Shown: one piece after another, positions 44,114 through 55,957 of the stretch
Layout: every line of letters begins with the position of its first letter
Numbering within the stretch: the stretch's first letter is position 1
DNA from: Bufo bufo
Taxonomy: Eukaryota > Chordata > Amphibia > Anura > Bufonidae
Direction of reading: 5' to 3'
DNA length: 64,000 bases
Assembly (NCBI RefSeq): GCF_905171765.1
Contig: NC_053390.1
Location: 582,950,471 to 583,014,470 of the forward strand
Position numbers and translations under genes: made by a program
The notes under the pieces: model-generated
Databases searched by the model: none
Told to the model about the DNA's origin: nothing
Seen by the model: the letters and a program-made list of their open reading frames with translations, nothing else

Positions 44114-45859
44114 TATTAGAGATAAGCGAATCGAAGTTGACGATCAGCTGCTCACGAATTTCAGCTGGATACTGACATGTGAATGAGACTTTAGTGGAAA
44201 AAAAAGGGCTAATTTGCCATGTGCAGTGAAGTCACAAAATTATAGCCTTTTTTTGGGGTGTATTAGTGGAAAAAAAAGTCTTATTTGCCGTTCAGTAGCG
44301 CAGTTATATGCTTTAAATTCTTTTTTGTGGTGTACTAGTGGAAAAAAGGCTTGTTAGCTGTTGTGAGGTGAAGTGACAAAATTACTGACTTTTATGGGGT
44401 GTATTAATTTCCTTTTTATTTATTTATTTGATCTAACAGTATGTCAGACAGAGAAGTGACAGGCCCTGCACAGGGGAGGGGCAGAGTTCTAAATGTTTCT
44501 GGCACAGGCACAGGTTACAGTAGAGTAAGAAAGCGTGGAAGTAGGGGTCACTTTGAGAGGCTTCTGGTGTCATCTAGCAGTCGCGTCTTGACCAGCAACC
44601 CAGCGGTGCTTGAATGGTTGACTCGGTCATCCACTTCATCCCAAGTGACATCAGACACCCCCAGCCAAGAGTCAGTGGGTTCGTCAGATGCAACCCTTAG
44701 TTGCCATGGCCCGGGAGCAAGCCCTGTGCCCTCACCTGTCCTCAACCTTCCTCTGTCCTTTACTGTTCCCTCATCCAGACAAGTATTATATGCTGTGGGC
44801 TCAGCTCCACTTTACAGCGAGGACGAGCTACTAGAGGACAGTCAGCAGTGACTGCCCAGCCAAGATCCGGAGAAGATATCAGCCGCTTCCTCCAGTAGGC
44901 TAGCAAGTAGTGTTGAGGAGAGTGGCGTGGCAGCAGTCAGGCTCCTGCCTCAGACCATTGAGGAGGACATCAGTGACGTGCAGACAGTACTTGATGATGA
45001 TGAAGCGGCGGAGGCAGGAAGTCGGTAGCATGGCCGTGAGTCAGCACGGTGACAGTAGTGGGAGGTCAGGAGCCAAACTTGCCCGGGGTAAACGCCCGCT
45101 TCGCAGGAGCCTACCTGCCCAGAAAATAGTGGTGCAGGGGTTCACAGAGACAGCGGCTGTGCAGTCAGTCAGCTTGGAGTGTTGGGGGTAAAATCCCCTA
45201 CTCGGCGGAGTGGAAGTTTTTTGTTAAGCCACCGGAGGAGGTGAACACGGCCATTTGTTGAATCTGTGGTCAGAAGGCGAAGAATGGCCAGGGTGCCAAT
45301 GTTGGCACCACGGCCCTGTGTCAACATATGCAGCATCACTATAAAGTGGCCTGGGAGAACCGTGGTTCCAATGTGGTGATCCAGACTTCCGCAGAAAACG
45401 CTGCATCACCCAGTGGCACGCACCCGATTTCAGGTGGTCAAGGCTCCACCACCTCAGCTGAAGGGAGCTGTCTGTGCTTTCCATCATCTGCTGGCCCTGA
45501 TGCTCCTGCAATTCCTTCTCTTCCTCGTCAGCCATTCCGTCAGCAATCGATCACAGAAGCGATTGCCAAGAGACAACAGTATGCGTGCACTCATCCAACA
45601 GCGCAGAAGCTGAAGCATGCTCCTGGCCAAGTTGCTGGTGCTGCAGTCCCTCCCTTTCCAAGTGGTGGACTCTGCACCTTTCAGAGAACTGTGTCCTCAG
45701 CAGGGGCGTACATAAAAATCACTGGGCCCCATAGCAGGAATCTAAATTGGGCCCCCATTCCCCTTTTATAGCCCCTCCTTTTGTTCCATGAACTATTCTT
45801 GCTGCTGCGTTTTATAATTTATGCCATCAGGGCCGGATTGGGATTACAAAACAGCCCTG

Positions 45860-46410
45860 GCACACAAAAGAGGTATAATAGATGCAGTGTGTACAGGTAT
45901 ATAGTATATTCCCTAGTGTTCTGATATGTGAGGTACAGGGTATAATATATGCAGTGTGTACAGGTATATAGTATATACAGCAGTGTACTGATATGTGAGG
46001 TACGGGGTATAATATATGCAGTGTATACAGGTATACAGTATATACAGTAGTGTAATATGTGAGGTACGAGGTATAATAGATGCAGTGTGTACAGATATAT
46101 AGTAAATACAGCAGTGCATTGACACCTCATACCTCACATATCAGTACACCGCTGTATATACTATATATCTGTACACACTGCATCTATTATACCTCATACC
46201 TCACATATCAGTACACTGCTGTATATACTATATATCTGTACACACTGCATCTATTATACCTTGTACCTCACATATCAGTGCACTGCGGTATATACTATAT
46301 ATCTGTACACACTGCATCTATTATACCTCGTACCTCACATATCAGTGCACTGCGGTATATACTATATATCTGTACATATTGCATGCATAATACTGTGTAA
46401 TATATGCAGA
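45860..46410. repeat. Inverted pair of about 65-bp tandem arrays
   Basis: Three to four units with GTATAATAGATGCAGTGTGT and CAGTGTACTGATATGTGAGG run one way until about 46110. Four units of the reverse complement then follow. The two halves can form one long hairpin. Open frames here are repeat artefacts. Confidence 0.88.
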
Positions 46411-46420
46411 GTGTGTATGT

Positions 46421-46461
<41 letters not shown>

Positions 46462-47050
46462 GAGCAGTGTATTGATGTGAGACATAGAAGGTATAATACT
46501 GTAGATGCAGTGTTTACAGAAATATGTGGTCAGTTATATATTATGGTCACTGTGTGTGAGGTACATGAGGTAGTGGTCACTGTAACTGTCTGAAGTATTA
46601 TACATGAGTGAGCAATGAGTAAAAACAGGGCATGGAGGGGGGGTAAATGATGAAAAGCGGAGGACCTCCTCTTACCACTCCATTCCAGTCTGTATGGATC
46701 CATGCAGAGCTGCTTGTAAACTTCTAATACTTGCTGTTAGGGGTTGAAGGACCTGTGATGATGTCATCACAGGTCCTGGCAGATATACCTTTAAAACCTA
46801 GGAACTACACCATTTTTGGTGCAGTTCCTTTGCTAGATTCTGCAGGACCTGTGATGTTGAAGATGATGTCATCACAGGTCCTGGCAGATGCACTGTTCTA
46901 ACCTGGGAACTACACTTTACACTGTGCAGTTCCCTTACAGGACCTCTGATGACATCATCAAAGGTCCTTTAGCTTTAGAAAGATAAACAGGAGCAATTAG
47001 GGGGCGGGGTCTTCTCTCCACTTCGGGCCCCTCTTTCTCACGGGCCCCAT
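46411..47050. repeat. TA microsatellite and internal sequence of the hAT-like element
   Basis: A TA run near 46430-46452 is followed by three copies of an ACCTGTGATGATGTCATCAC-type block between 46750 and 46970. Confidence 0.6.
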
Positions 47051-48849
47051 AGCAGCTGCGTTGTCTGCCTATATGGTAGGTACGCCACTGGTCCTCAGCC
47101 TCCACTGCAGGGACAATTCACAGTGCTCCGCCTGCATTCCACATGTACACGCTGTTCTACACCTCGTTTGCCTGGGCGAACTGAGTCACACAGGGGAGGA
47201 ACTGCTCTGTGTCCTTCATCAAGAAATCGAATCCTGGCTTTCTATGCGACAACTCAAAATTGGAACCATGGTGACCAACAATGGAAAGAACATGGTGTCG
47301 GCACTGCGTCAAGGAGGGCTGAGCCATGCGCCTGCCCTGCATTGTGCACGTGTTCAATCTGGTTGTCAAGCGGTTCCTGAAGTCTTCCACCCATCTGCAA
47401 GACATCCTAAAAATGGCCAGGAAACTTTGCATGCACTTAAGCCACTCGTACACCGCAAAGCACACCCTCCTTGAGCTACAGCGGCAGAATGGCGTCCCAC
47501 AACATAGGCTGATATGCAACGTTTCCACCCATCAGAATTCCACCCTCCATATGCTGGACCGATTATTTGAACAGAGAAAGGCCACAAACTAATTCTTTAT
47601 GATCCAAGCGGACAGAAGTACAGGCAGCTCATACGTGACACCTGCCGTTTGCTCAGACATATGGAGGATACCATGTTATTTGTCAGTCGCCAGGACTACA
47701 GGATGAACAAAGTCATTCCACTGCTTCATATTCTGGAACAGATGCGGCTAAATATGGCTGGTCAGGGGACTGGAGACGTGGCACCTACATTTAATGGCCA
47801 CATGAGCCCTGTGGGGGCTGAACTGGAGGAGGAGGAGGACATTGGAGCACAAGCAATGTGTAGTGAAATAGGTGGATTTTCCACACAGGTGACAGGAGAG
47901 GAGGAGCAGGAGAAGCTGGAGGAGCAAGAGGGAGATGAGTAAGAAGATGCAGATGACCCAGGCACACTGTGGCAGTATGCAGTGAAGATGGAGGCAGGGA
48001 GTCCCTCCGAGTCACTTACGCAAATGGCCCGTTGCATGCTCACTTGCTTGGGTAGTGACAGCCAAATTGTCACCATTCGGCAGAGGGATGACTTCTGGCT
48101 CTCCACCTTGTTTGACCTTCGCTACCGGTCCAAAATGTGGGCCTTTTTTACACCCGCTGAGAGGAGTACAAACTGAACTTCTATAGAGACATCTTATGTA
48201 GTCAGTTGGCCGCTGCCATTGTCCATCCTCTCTCAGGTCTGACCGGGGGTTCCTCTGTGCTCTCGTTCTACTGCCATGGCTGCTGTGGCGGGGGGGGGGG
48301 GTAGGAGCAGTACCAGCTCCATCAGCAGCAGCTTGAGTCTAGAGTCGATGATGAGCAGCTTTCTTAACCCGCCTAGTGAAGACACTACTTATCAGCAGCA
48401 GCAGCTAGACCTGGAGCAGGACCTGAACCAGCAGGTGCCACCCCACAATGAAGATCCGCTGGACTACTGGGAAGCCAAACTGGATTTGTGGCCGCAACGG
48501 GCAGAGTTGTTATCTGGAAAAGCTGTCCTGCCCGACCAGTAGTGTGGAATCAGAGCGGGTGTTTAGTGTGGCAGGGGCCATAGTTACCCCAAGAATAACT
48601 CGCCTGTCCACCCAAAATGTGGAGAGACTGACCTTTGTCAAGATGAATCAGGTGTAGATCAGCCAGAATTTCCACCCACCAATGCCTGATGTATCAGATT
48701 AGATCATCCATTCTGCCTCACCCAAACCTTGACAAAACAGACCGGTTTCTTCTGGCCACCTGCTTCAGGTACTATTCTGATGCTGCCACCCGCCTGATGC
48801 CACACATCTGATGCCAAGTGCTCCTTCTTAGACCCACCATCGTCAATGG

Positions 48850-49260
48850 GTACTGTTATTGCCACCCACCTCCCCACTTTATCACCTGGCACTCTGTGGT
48901 CTCCTTATGCTCCTTCTGCCACCTCCACACTCTGTCATTGTGCCACTCTGTGGCCTTCTCATGCTGCTGCTGCCACCTCCACACTATGTCACCTTGCCAG
49001 TCTATGGCCTCCTCCTGATGCTGCTGCCACCTCCACACTCTGTCATTGTGACAATCCGTGGTCTCCTCAGGCTGCTCTCACATCACCATTCTGTGGACTC
49101 CTCATGCTGCTGCCACTTCACCACTCTATGGTCTCCTCATGCTGCTGCCACCTCACCACTCTGTGGTCTCCTCATGCTGCTGCCACCTCACCACTATGTC
49201 ACTGGGCCACTCCGTGGACTTCAATGCTGTTCCAATCCTCCCCACTCCATGACTTGGCCA
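48850..49260. repeat. CTGCTGCCACCTCACCACT tandem array
   Basis: About ten degenerate units of 30-60 bp (CTCATGCTGCTGCCACCTC with CACTCTGTGGTCTC). It lies downstream of the hAT-B transposase and may be its 3' subterminal repeat. Long frames through it are not genes. Confidence 0.75.
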
Positions 49261-49474
49261 ATATTTTGCATTTTTGGCCTTGCTGACATCATTATTTATT
49301 TGACCCTTCTTCTGATCTGTCAGAAGGAAGGAAAAATGGGACGCACAACGGATCCTGTTTATGTAGCAGCTGTAAGGCCTGCATGACATGGTCCCTATTT
49401 TGCATCAGAATTGGCTTATGATTTGGTAGCCAAAAGCAGGAGTGGGTACAAAACACAAAAGAAATGCAAATATT

Positions 49475-50044
49475 TGTCACGCCTTGCCCTGTGGGTGTTC
49501 TGAGGAGATCTGTCATAGTTGCTGCATGTGACTCGATCTGACAGTTAGTTTGTTTTGTTGTGGGTTTGAACTGAATCCCACCTCCTTCCAGGTGTTGTTC
49601 TTTAGGTAATTGGTGAGGCTATTTATTCCTCCCTCTCCCTATAGCCTTTGCGGGTTATAGTTCTGTCTTGTGTGAGCTCTAGTAGTTTGGTGGATCGTCT
49701 GCTCCAACACATCTCTAGATAAGTCCTTTTCCCTTTTTTTCCTTCTGTGTCTGTTTTTACTAGGCCTCTAGGGTGATGCTAGCTCTTTCGGTTGTTGAAG
49801 GAGCTGGGTGTCTCTTTTCCTATTCCCTACAGCTGAGGGTTTGGTTCAGTGTGTTATAGTCTTAGGTACGTGGGCATGTGCATATCTACCATCGAGATAT
49901 TCACATAGGCATAGCAGCTTAGGGAAAATGTTTTAGGGATTGCTTGGAGGTCACCCCTTTGTTCCCTAGCATTTGGGGCCTAGTCAGTTGTTTTGTTTGC
50001 CTTGTCGTGTTCTGTTTCCTTCCCTTATCTTACCTATCGTGACA
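49475..50044 (+). mobile_element. Solo LTR, family C copy 3, with 5-bp TSD
   Basis: Starts TGTCACGCCTTGCCC and ends CTATCGTGACA, flanked by ATATT on both sides (49470-49474 and 50045-50049). Length 570 bp. The CAGGTGTTG, GGAGGTCACC and TTCCCTAGC words parallel 12890-13462. A 5-bp TSD fits Gypsy-type or ERV integration. Confidence 0.85.
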
Positions 50045-50049
50045 ATATT

Positions 50050-50550
50050 CCATTCACGTGTCATCTCTGTTTTGTATCTACTCCTGTTTTTTGGGCTTTA
50101 GCAATACTGATGGATTACTGACCAAATGCTGACTGAGTGAAGGCAGATGCTCAACAGACAGGATCCGTTTTTTGGGGGTTATTGTTCTGACGGATTAAAG
50201 GAAGGGCAAAATAATCAGTGATGTCAACACAAACTTACTGCTGACACCCTCTCCACCCTGTCGGGGGGGCTCTGCTTGTATAAGCATTTAATAGAACAGG
50301 TTCTGTAGACATCTTTTTGGAATCAGCTGAGGACGGTGTAAAAGGAGTGCGATTCTTCTTGACTTCATTTAACTGTAAGTCCACACTTGAGTTATTTGGT
50401 CAGTTTTGGCCCTGTAACTGCCCAAATAAGTAAAGTGTGCAGTGATTCTAAGAGCGATGCCTGTCATCTGCATGTCATACTGGCTCCCTATGCATGTTAC
50501 TGCAAGGCACAGTGTTCTGCACCACTATACAGGCTCTCTGCAGCCAGGAA
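50050..50550. other. No gene recognised
   Basis: Repeat-like wording such as ACAGGATCCGTTTTTTGGGG near 50159, but no paired ends. Confidence 0.4.
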
Positions 50551-51773
50551 ATAGCTTTTTTTTTTTTTTATTCATTTTATTGAACAAATAAAATATATAA
50601 GGTATACAAAAAGTACACACTGAGTAGTATGCACAACAAAAACAAGCTGTACTATGTCATGTCATATTCACTTTGCAAAATAAACACTGTTCATATATGA
50701 CGTTTGTATTGCATTATTATATAAGATCACAGTCGCCGAGACATGATAGCCAAAGAACTAGACAACTCCTGATGAGAATACATTGATTGCGGTGAGGAAC
50801 ACCATCTCCCCCATATTTTAGTGAATTTAGGAGCACAACCCCTATTCTTGTATACTATATTTTCATATGGTATGACAGTATTCACCAATGTTTTCCATTG
50901 ATTTAATGTGGGACCTCTCTCCGCCATCCATCTGATTGCCACTGCCTTCCGGGCCAAGAACAAAGGCTCTCTCAGAAATATTCTGCTATAATGATCCTAT
51001 GTTTCTTCATCTAGGATGCCAAAGATACATAATTTAGGATTCATAAGTACTGTATGTCCCATAAGGATAGTTAAAAAATCTGTAACTTTTATCCAAAACC
51101 CCTGGATGTATGGGCACATCCATATTAAATGCCAAAAGTTGGCTCTTTCCATAGAACATCTGTGACAACAAGAATGTGATAGGGAACCAATTTTAGCCAG
51201 ACGCAGAGGGGAGAGGTATCCCTGGTGTATTATACACAGTTGAATAAACCTGTTATTTATAGCCGGAGACACCAGTAAGGGTGATTCTAGAATCTCCTCA
51301 GTATCATCGTCAGTGAGGTCTGGTATCAACGACTTCCACTTGGGGATAATCTTTAAGGGGTTTAACTTAAGTTTAGCATTCAGTAGATGAGTATAAAGCC
51401 CTGATATAAATCCTTTGGGGCCCTGAGATTGAACTACCCCAATCATAGGAAAGTTAGTAAGAATAAATCGGTTTGTACCAAAATGTGTTTGCAGAGAGTG
51501 ACGGATTTGTAGATATTTATGAAACGAGCTTCTGGGTAAGTTATATCTAGTACTCAGTATGTCGTAGGTACAAAAGACATTATCAGCATAGACATTTACC
51601 AATAAGCAGATATTGTGTTGTTTCCAGAATTGAATTCCAGGTAAGGATATCAGAGAAGGAAACATGGGGTTATCCCATAGAGGGGTATCCGGAATATGAT
51701 CCTCAAAGTTATGCAAATTTTTTCAGGCTTTCCATACCTGGATACCCAACCTATGTAATGGTAGAAGCTGTCC

Positions 51774-51884
51774 AGGAAACAAATGTGGCTGTTCTAAAAC
51801 TGGACATAATGTCTTAATATTCAAAAAAGTGGCCAAGAGATATTCTGATCTGGGTATCTGGACATCTACTGTCAACCATGCCTT
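51774..51884. repeat. Left copy of the 111-bp direct repeat flanking PLE-6
   Basis: Identical over all 111 positions to 54261-54371. Both copies are L1 ORF2 sequence (start AGGAAACAAATG, end CCATGCCTT). Confidence 0.95.
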
Positions 51885-52527
51885 ATAATACTCAGGCAAA
51901 ACAAGTAGAATCCATTATAAGGTCCCATTGGCATCATCTACATAGAGATAAAACTATAGGGATGCTCCTACCTCCGATCCCCAAAATCACATACTCAAGA
52001 GCTCCTAATTTGGGAATTCAAATAGCCCCCTCAATAAAAGAGAAAAATAAGAAAGGCCAAACTGGCTTCAACCGAAAGGCTTTTATAGGTGTGGGAGTTG
52101 TTTGGGCTGTAGAAAGACAAAATTCCCTAGGAAAACAACAGCCACCTCCACACAAAATTCACACACTATGACTATTAAGCATTTTCTCACATGCAACTCC
52201 ACCAATGTGATCTACTTAATCCAGTGTCCATGCCTGAGACAATACATCGGGCGGACTAAACGTACCTTGAAGGTTAGGATAGCGGAACACCTTAATAATA
52301 TCACCAAGGGCTATGAAAAACATTCGCTGTCCAAGCATTTCAAGGACGTACATCAGCAAGACCCCAGAGGTCTCTCTTTCATGGCGCTGGAAAGGGTGGA
52401 GAAGCATTGGCGAGGAGGTAATCAAATAGAGAGACTATCAAGGGCGGAGTCCAGAAAAATTTATGAATTCGGTAGTCTCCTACCTAGAGGTTTGAATGCG
52501 GAGTTAGAAATATTTGGGTTCATCTAG
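51878..52527 (+). pseudogene. PLE-6 linker and GIY-YIG endonuclease
   Basis: A degraded RT-linker stretch (ESIIRSHWHHLH, then LPPIPKITYSRAPNL) changes frame near 52100. It leads into a clean 141-codon frame with VIYLIQCPCLRQYIGRTKR and VRIAEHLNNI (GIY-YIG core), then HFKDVHQ, RGGNQIERLSRAESRKIY and PRGLNAELE. The RT itself is absent through 5' truncation. The endonuclease domain itself appears open and complete. Confidence 0.8.
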
Positions 52528-52529
52528 AT

Positions 52530-53208
52530 TTTGGGTGGTCCGTGTGGGTGTCGATGTAGAATCGCTGTTAGGCTGTTTTTTCCAGCACTGCGACTCTCCC
52601 TCTACCCCACACGTGCCACCCCGTTTCCATCTATCGCAGACAGATACCCAGAAATAATAAAATATGTGTATATATATATTATAAAATAGAGGATTCCACA
52701 TATGAACCATCCCTGATCAACTCCACCTCTGATATAAAGTGAATGAGAAGAAAAACGCACTAAACTATTGAAAAAACGCAGTAAAACCGCATCTGCGTTT
52801 TTTGCAGCAAAGTGTGTGTCTTAAGCCAAAAGACGTTTTAACAAAAAACCTGAGTGAAGGGGCGAATAGTCCTCCTAAAAAAGCTTGGGAAAACAGCCTT
52901 GAGTATGCATAATTTTATGTATTTATGATTTTAAAGTATAAGTTATAAGTTTTTAGCTCTAATAAACAAATACATGATGAGACAGAGTTTATCGAATATG
53001 AGATCCGTTTTTCTGTGGATTGAATATTTTGAAATAAGACAACTGTAAATCTGACATAAAACTACACTTGGAGAAAAAAACGCAGTGAAATCATGGGTGC
53101 AAACAGCATGTCGAATTGCTAGCCTGATCCTGAAAGAGACTTTCTAAGATCCAGCCCGGTTTTTGCTAATGATTGGCACTAGTATAAATTTCACTGATTC
53201 ACAAAATG
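52530..53208. other. 3' untranslated region of PLE-6
   Basis: AT-rich, with no ORF or boundary. Confidence 0.5.
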
Positions 53209-53282
53209 GGGGTATGCCACTGAGGAAGGGGAAAGCGTCTCCCCGAAACGCGTCTGGCGTCACAACCTTTAACAAATACCCC
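53209..53282 (+). ncRNA. Hammerhead ribozyme motif of PLE-6
   Basis: Core CUGAGGA 53220-53226, exactly CUGANGA. Stem II GGGG (53228-53231) with CCCC (53241-53244). GAAA 53245-53248. Stem III ACGC (53248-53251) with GCGU (53257-53260). The cleavage site GUC ends at 53261. Stem I forms distally: GGGGUAU (53209-53215) with AUACCCC (53276-53282) across an internal loop. All conserved core bases are present. Such type I motifs are known in PLEs; processing of the element RNA is the proposed role. Confidence 0.78.
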
Positions 53283-54260
53283 ATCGTTCCATAAAGTGCA
53301 CTATAAAGAAAAGAAAAAACCCTTTGGATTCAGTGTCAAACTGCAACAAATACATCATCTATCAGCGCCGACGGAGAGAAGTCAGTGATCTTCACATTCA
53401 ATCTAAACCATCTGTGGAAGACACGTGGGACGCGAGCGGCTCCATAGCCGGGACGCCGGCTGCTGTATCGGAGCAAGAGCTCGAACTCAAGTCCCGACTC
53501 ACTCGACGGTGCAACTAAAGGTAAGCCCACAAGCAGTGGGTATTATAACCTAAATTACCCCTGGGAAAACAACAACTGAAGGAATTGCTTTTTCAACTGA
53601 AGTATCCGTTTGTATCGCGGCCACAATCATAGCAGTCGGATGCAACACATTATCAATTTGTGGCGGCCAAAGTGTCACTTCTGATATCGTTTGCCTGGGA
53701 CATAAAAGTATCATACTGGTCACCTTGGCCAAACGCCAAACTGCTGGGCAAAATAGTAGTGAAAAGTTGACATACCTTGCTACTTACCCACAAAAGTTGC
53801 AAATTTTCTGTGCCAAATATAGACTTTGGACATATTTACAGGATAAAAGGAAGATGTTTTTTACCCACCATATGGTTGTCTTATATTTTAAACATTGGAT
53901 GTTACATTGTTTCCATAATTGATTTTGTGTCAAAGACCTCAGGTGGATACTGTTTGCGCCAATGTATCTCTCCAATTTAACCTGCTCACAGCACAATCAA
54001 GACTGAATAGCCTGGCTGGAAGCAGAGAGAGACATTTGACGCTGTCAGTACTCACCTTGGGGCTGCTATCATTTTAGTGATATTTGATAGATACAGGATA
54101 GCATATTGAATATCACATACAAAGTGTTTTATGTTGAGAATATATTCATGTTAAGATTATTATATGTATTTTATTTATTCACTTTTATCCATTTTAAGTA
54201 CATGACAAATAAAACATCCTATATTTCCATATAAGAGTGACCAATCCATCTTCTTTATAT

Positions 54261-54371
54261 AGGAAACAAATGTGGCTGTTCTAAAACTGGACATAATGTC
54301 TTAATATTCAAAAAAGTGGCCAAGAGATATTCTGATCTGGGTATCTGGACATCTACTGTCAACCATGCCTT
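54261..54371. repeat. Right copy of the 111-bp direct repeat flanking PLE-6
   Basis: Identical to 51774-51884 and continuous with L1 sequence to its right. Confidence 0.95.
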
Positions 54372-54736
54372 TAAATAACGCAATTGTCCCGCCAAATAGT
54401 AAATATACAAATCTGGCAATGACATACCCCCATTTCCTCTCTGACGGCATAGAGTATCTACCGAAAGCTTATGCCTATTTGGTCCCCAGATAAAAGGTGC
54501 CAGCATAGATTTATACTGTTGAAAAATCTTCTTTGGAATAATGAAAGGAGCATGTTCCAAAACATACAAGAACTTGGGCAACACAATTAATTTAACCAAA
54601 TTAATGCAACCTGCTACCGACAACGGTAGGCCTCCCCAGATTTTAAATTTATCTCTGCAGTAATCCAAGAGAGGTCTAACATTGGAGGCATGAATGGTGT
54701 CTGCATCTTTGGTGATAGTAATGCCCAAATACCATG

Positions 54737-54997
54737 ACATTCCGGATTACAGGCCTCAGCCTCCCGGACCGCACGCCAGAAAGGGACACAGAGCCCATGC
54801 AGACAGCAGCGTTCCTGCTGACCACCGAGGAATTGCCCTATCCAAAGCTTCCCTTGGACCTATTGCGGACACAATCCGGTTGCACTGAAGAAGGCTTCAC
54901 AGCCGAAAACGTTCTGACTGGAACCGCACTAAATAAAAGCTTTGCACTAAAATTCAAGTGGAATACAGGAGTCTTCTTATATCTGACAAATAGGTCA
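54737..54997 (+). mobile_element. PLE terminal fragment (PLE-7) in L1 ORF2
   Basis: Sequence foreign to L1 lying between ATGACATTCC (54737) and CTGACAAATAGG (54997). It contains a complete hammerhead fold and no coding region. L1 RT-core sequence expected here is missing, so the insertion is associated with a deletion. Confidence 0.6.
54877..54926 (+). ncRNA. Hammerhead ribozyme motif of PLE-7
   Basis: Core CUGAAGA 54885-54891. Stem II GGCU (54893-54896) with AGCC (54901-54904) and a UCAC loop. GAAA 54905-54908. Stem III AAC/GUU with no loop, then C54914 as cleavage base. Stem I: CA (54883-54884) with UG (54915-54916), an internal loop, then CGGUU (54877-54881) with AACCG (54922-54926). The loopless stem III suggests it would act as a dimer, as described for PLE hammerheads. 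Confidence 0.8.
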
Positions 54998-55957
54998 TAA
55001 CATCTTCCAAGGTGTTTTCCACCCTACTTGTATACAGCGATTGGTAGTATTCCCTAAATCTACGGGTAATAGCCTCAGGTTCTGTTAATAGACTACCATC
55101 TGCATCCCCTATACGAAGTATCGCTGGAGAGAATGATTTTGCTGAATTATATGAGTTAGTAGTTTGCTAGATTGGTTTCCCATCTCAAAGTAGTATTGCC
55201 TAGAAAAGAATAGCCTGCGATTGGCCTTTTCCTTCAGGAGATTTAGATATCGGCTCCCTTTTAAAAGCCAGTTCTGTTTATTTTGGTCAGTAGGGTCACG
55301 AACATATAATCTCTCCAAATTAGAACATTCGGATGCCACTTCCTCTTCCAATCTGGCCGAAGCTCACTTAACAAAAGAGATGGATGATTTTAGACATCCC
55401 CTTAAGTAAGCCTTCAGCGTATCCCATTTCAACAAGGGGTTGACATTGTCAGCATGATCCTCTAAGAATACTGATAGTTGGTCTGGGATACGATCATTGG
55501 GAGAAAAAAGGGTAAGCCAAAAGGAATGTATCTTCATTGAATGACTAACTTTCCTATGTCCAGATAAAAAGGTCAGGAGTAACGGTGAGTGGTCAGAAAC
55601 TCCTTTCACTCCGTACTCAATCTGGTAGTTAGTAGAACATAAAGCTGGGTTCCCTATGGCATAATATATTCTAGAGAGACTATTGTGACTAGCAGACTGG
55701 CAGGAATAAGTCTTGCCTTCAGGATATTTAAGCCGCCACATACCGTAACCTGTCCACCCAATCTCTTACATTAATTTAGCTAGAGAGGATCCAGACACAT
55801 CCATACCATCTGGCATCCCTCTTGGGTAAAACCTATCTAGGGCATTAGACATTGTCATGTTATAATCCCCCATGCACAACACCCCAGCCAATGGATATGA
55901 AGTAGAAAAACTTATAGCTTGATGAATAATTTGTAAAGAAGAAGGAGGGGGTATTTA

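Larger units (their letters stand above)
45701..47090. mobile_element. hAT-like non-autonomous element, 1390 bp
   Basis: Termini CAGGGGCGTACATA and TATGGTAGGTACGCCACTG. Perfect 8-bp TSD GTCCTCAG (45693-45700 and 47091-47098). GGGCCCCATAGCAG occurs near both ends. No transposase. Its TSD proves insertion into the hAT-B gene. Confidence 0.92.
44114..48657 (+). mobile_element. hAT family B element with transposase gene
   Basis: Starts near TAGAGATAAGCGAATCGAAG. Three tandem units (44193-44410, each with AGTGGAAAAAA and a GGGGTGTATTA end) precede the transposase gene. The 3' terminus was not found. It is split by a 1.39-kb hAT-like element. Confidence 0.7.
44441..48657 (+). pseudogene. hAT-B transposase with BED zinc finger, broken
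   Basis: Start at ATG 44441 (MSDREVTGPAQGRG). A serine-rich segment leads to an acidic stretch. A BED finger lies at about 45190-45360 (WKFFVKPPEEVNTAI, then C-x2-C, GTTALCQHMQHHY). The frame is then cut by the insertion at 45701. Downstream pieces read VTNNGKNMVSALRQGG, NVSTHQNSTLHMLDRLFEQ, an acidic EELEEEED-like region, LFDLRYRSKM and the dimerisation block CPTSSVESERVFSVAG with STQNVERL ending at 48657. There are multiple frameshifts, and some catalytic-core sequence seems missing around the insertion. Confidence 0.8.
51885..54260 (+). mobile_element. 5'-truncated PLE (PLE-6) inside L1 with 111-bp TSD
   Basis: Everything between the two 111-bp repeats. It begins in the RT-GIY-YIG linker, has a long 3' region (52530-54260) with a well-formed hammerhead motif at 53209-53282, and ends TTCTTTATAT. 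Deleting it plus one repeat restores L1 ORF2 continuity (CCAGGAAAC ... GCCTTTAAATAACG). Confidence 0.9.

Noticed and set aside
45819..46593. Repetitive tyrosine/isoleucine-rich ORFs
   Set aside because: Direct translations of the 65-bp minisatellite.
48846..49386. 175- and 146-codon leucine-rich ORFs
   Set aside because: Translations of the CTGCTGCCACCTC tandem array in several frames.
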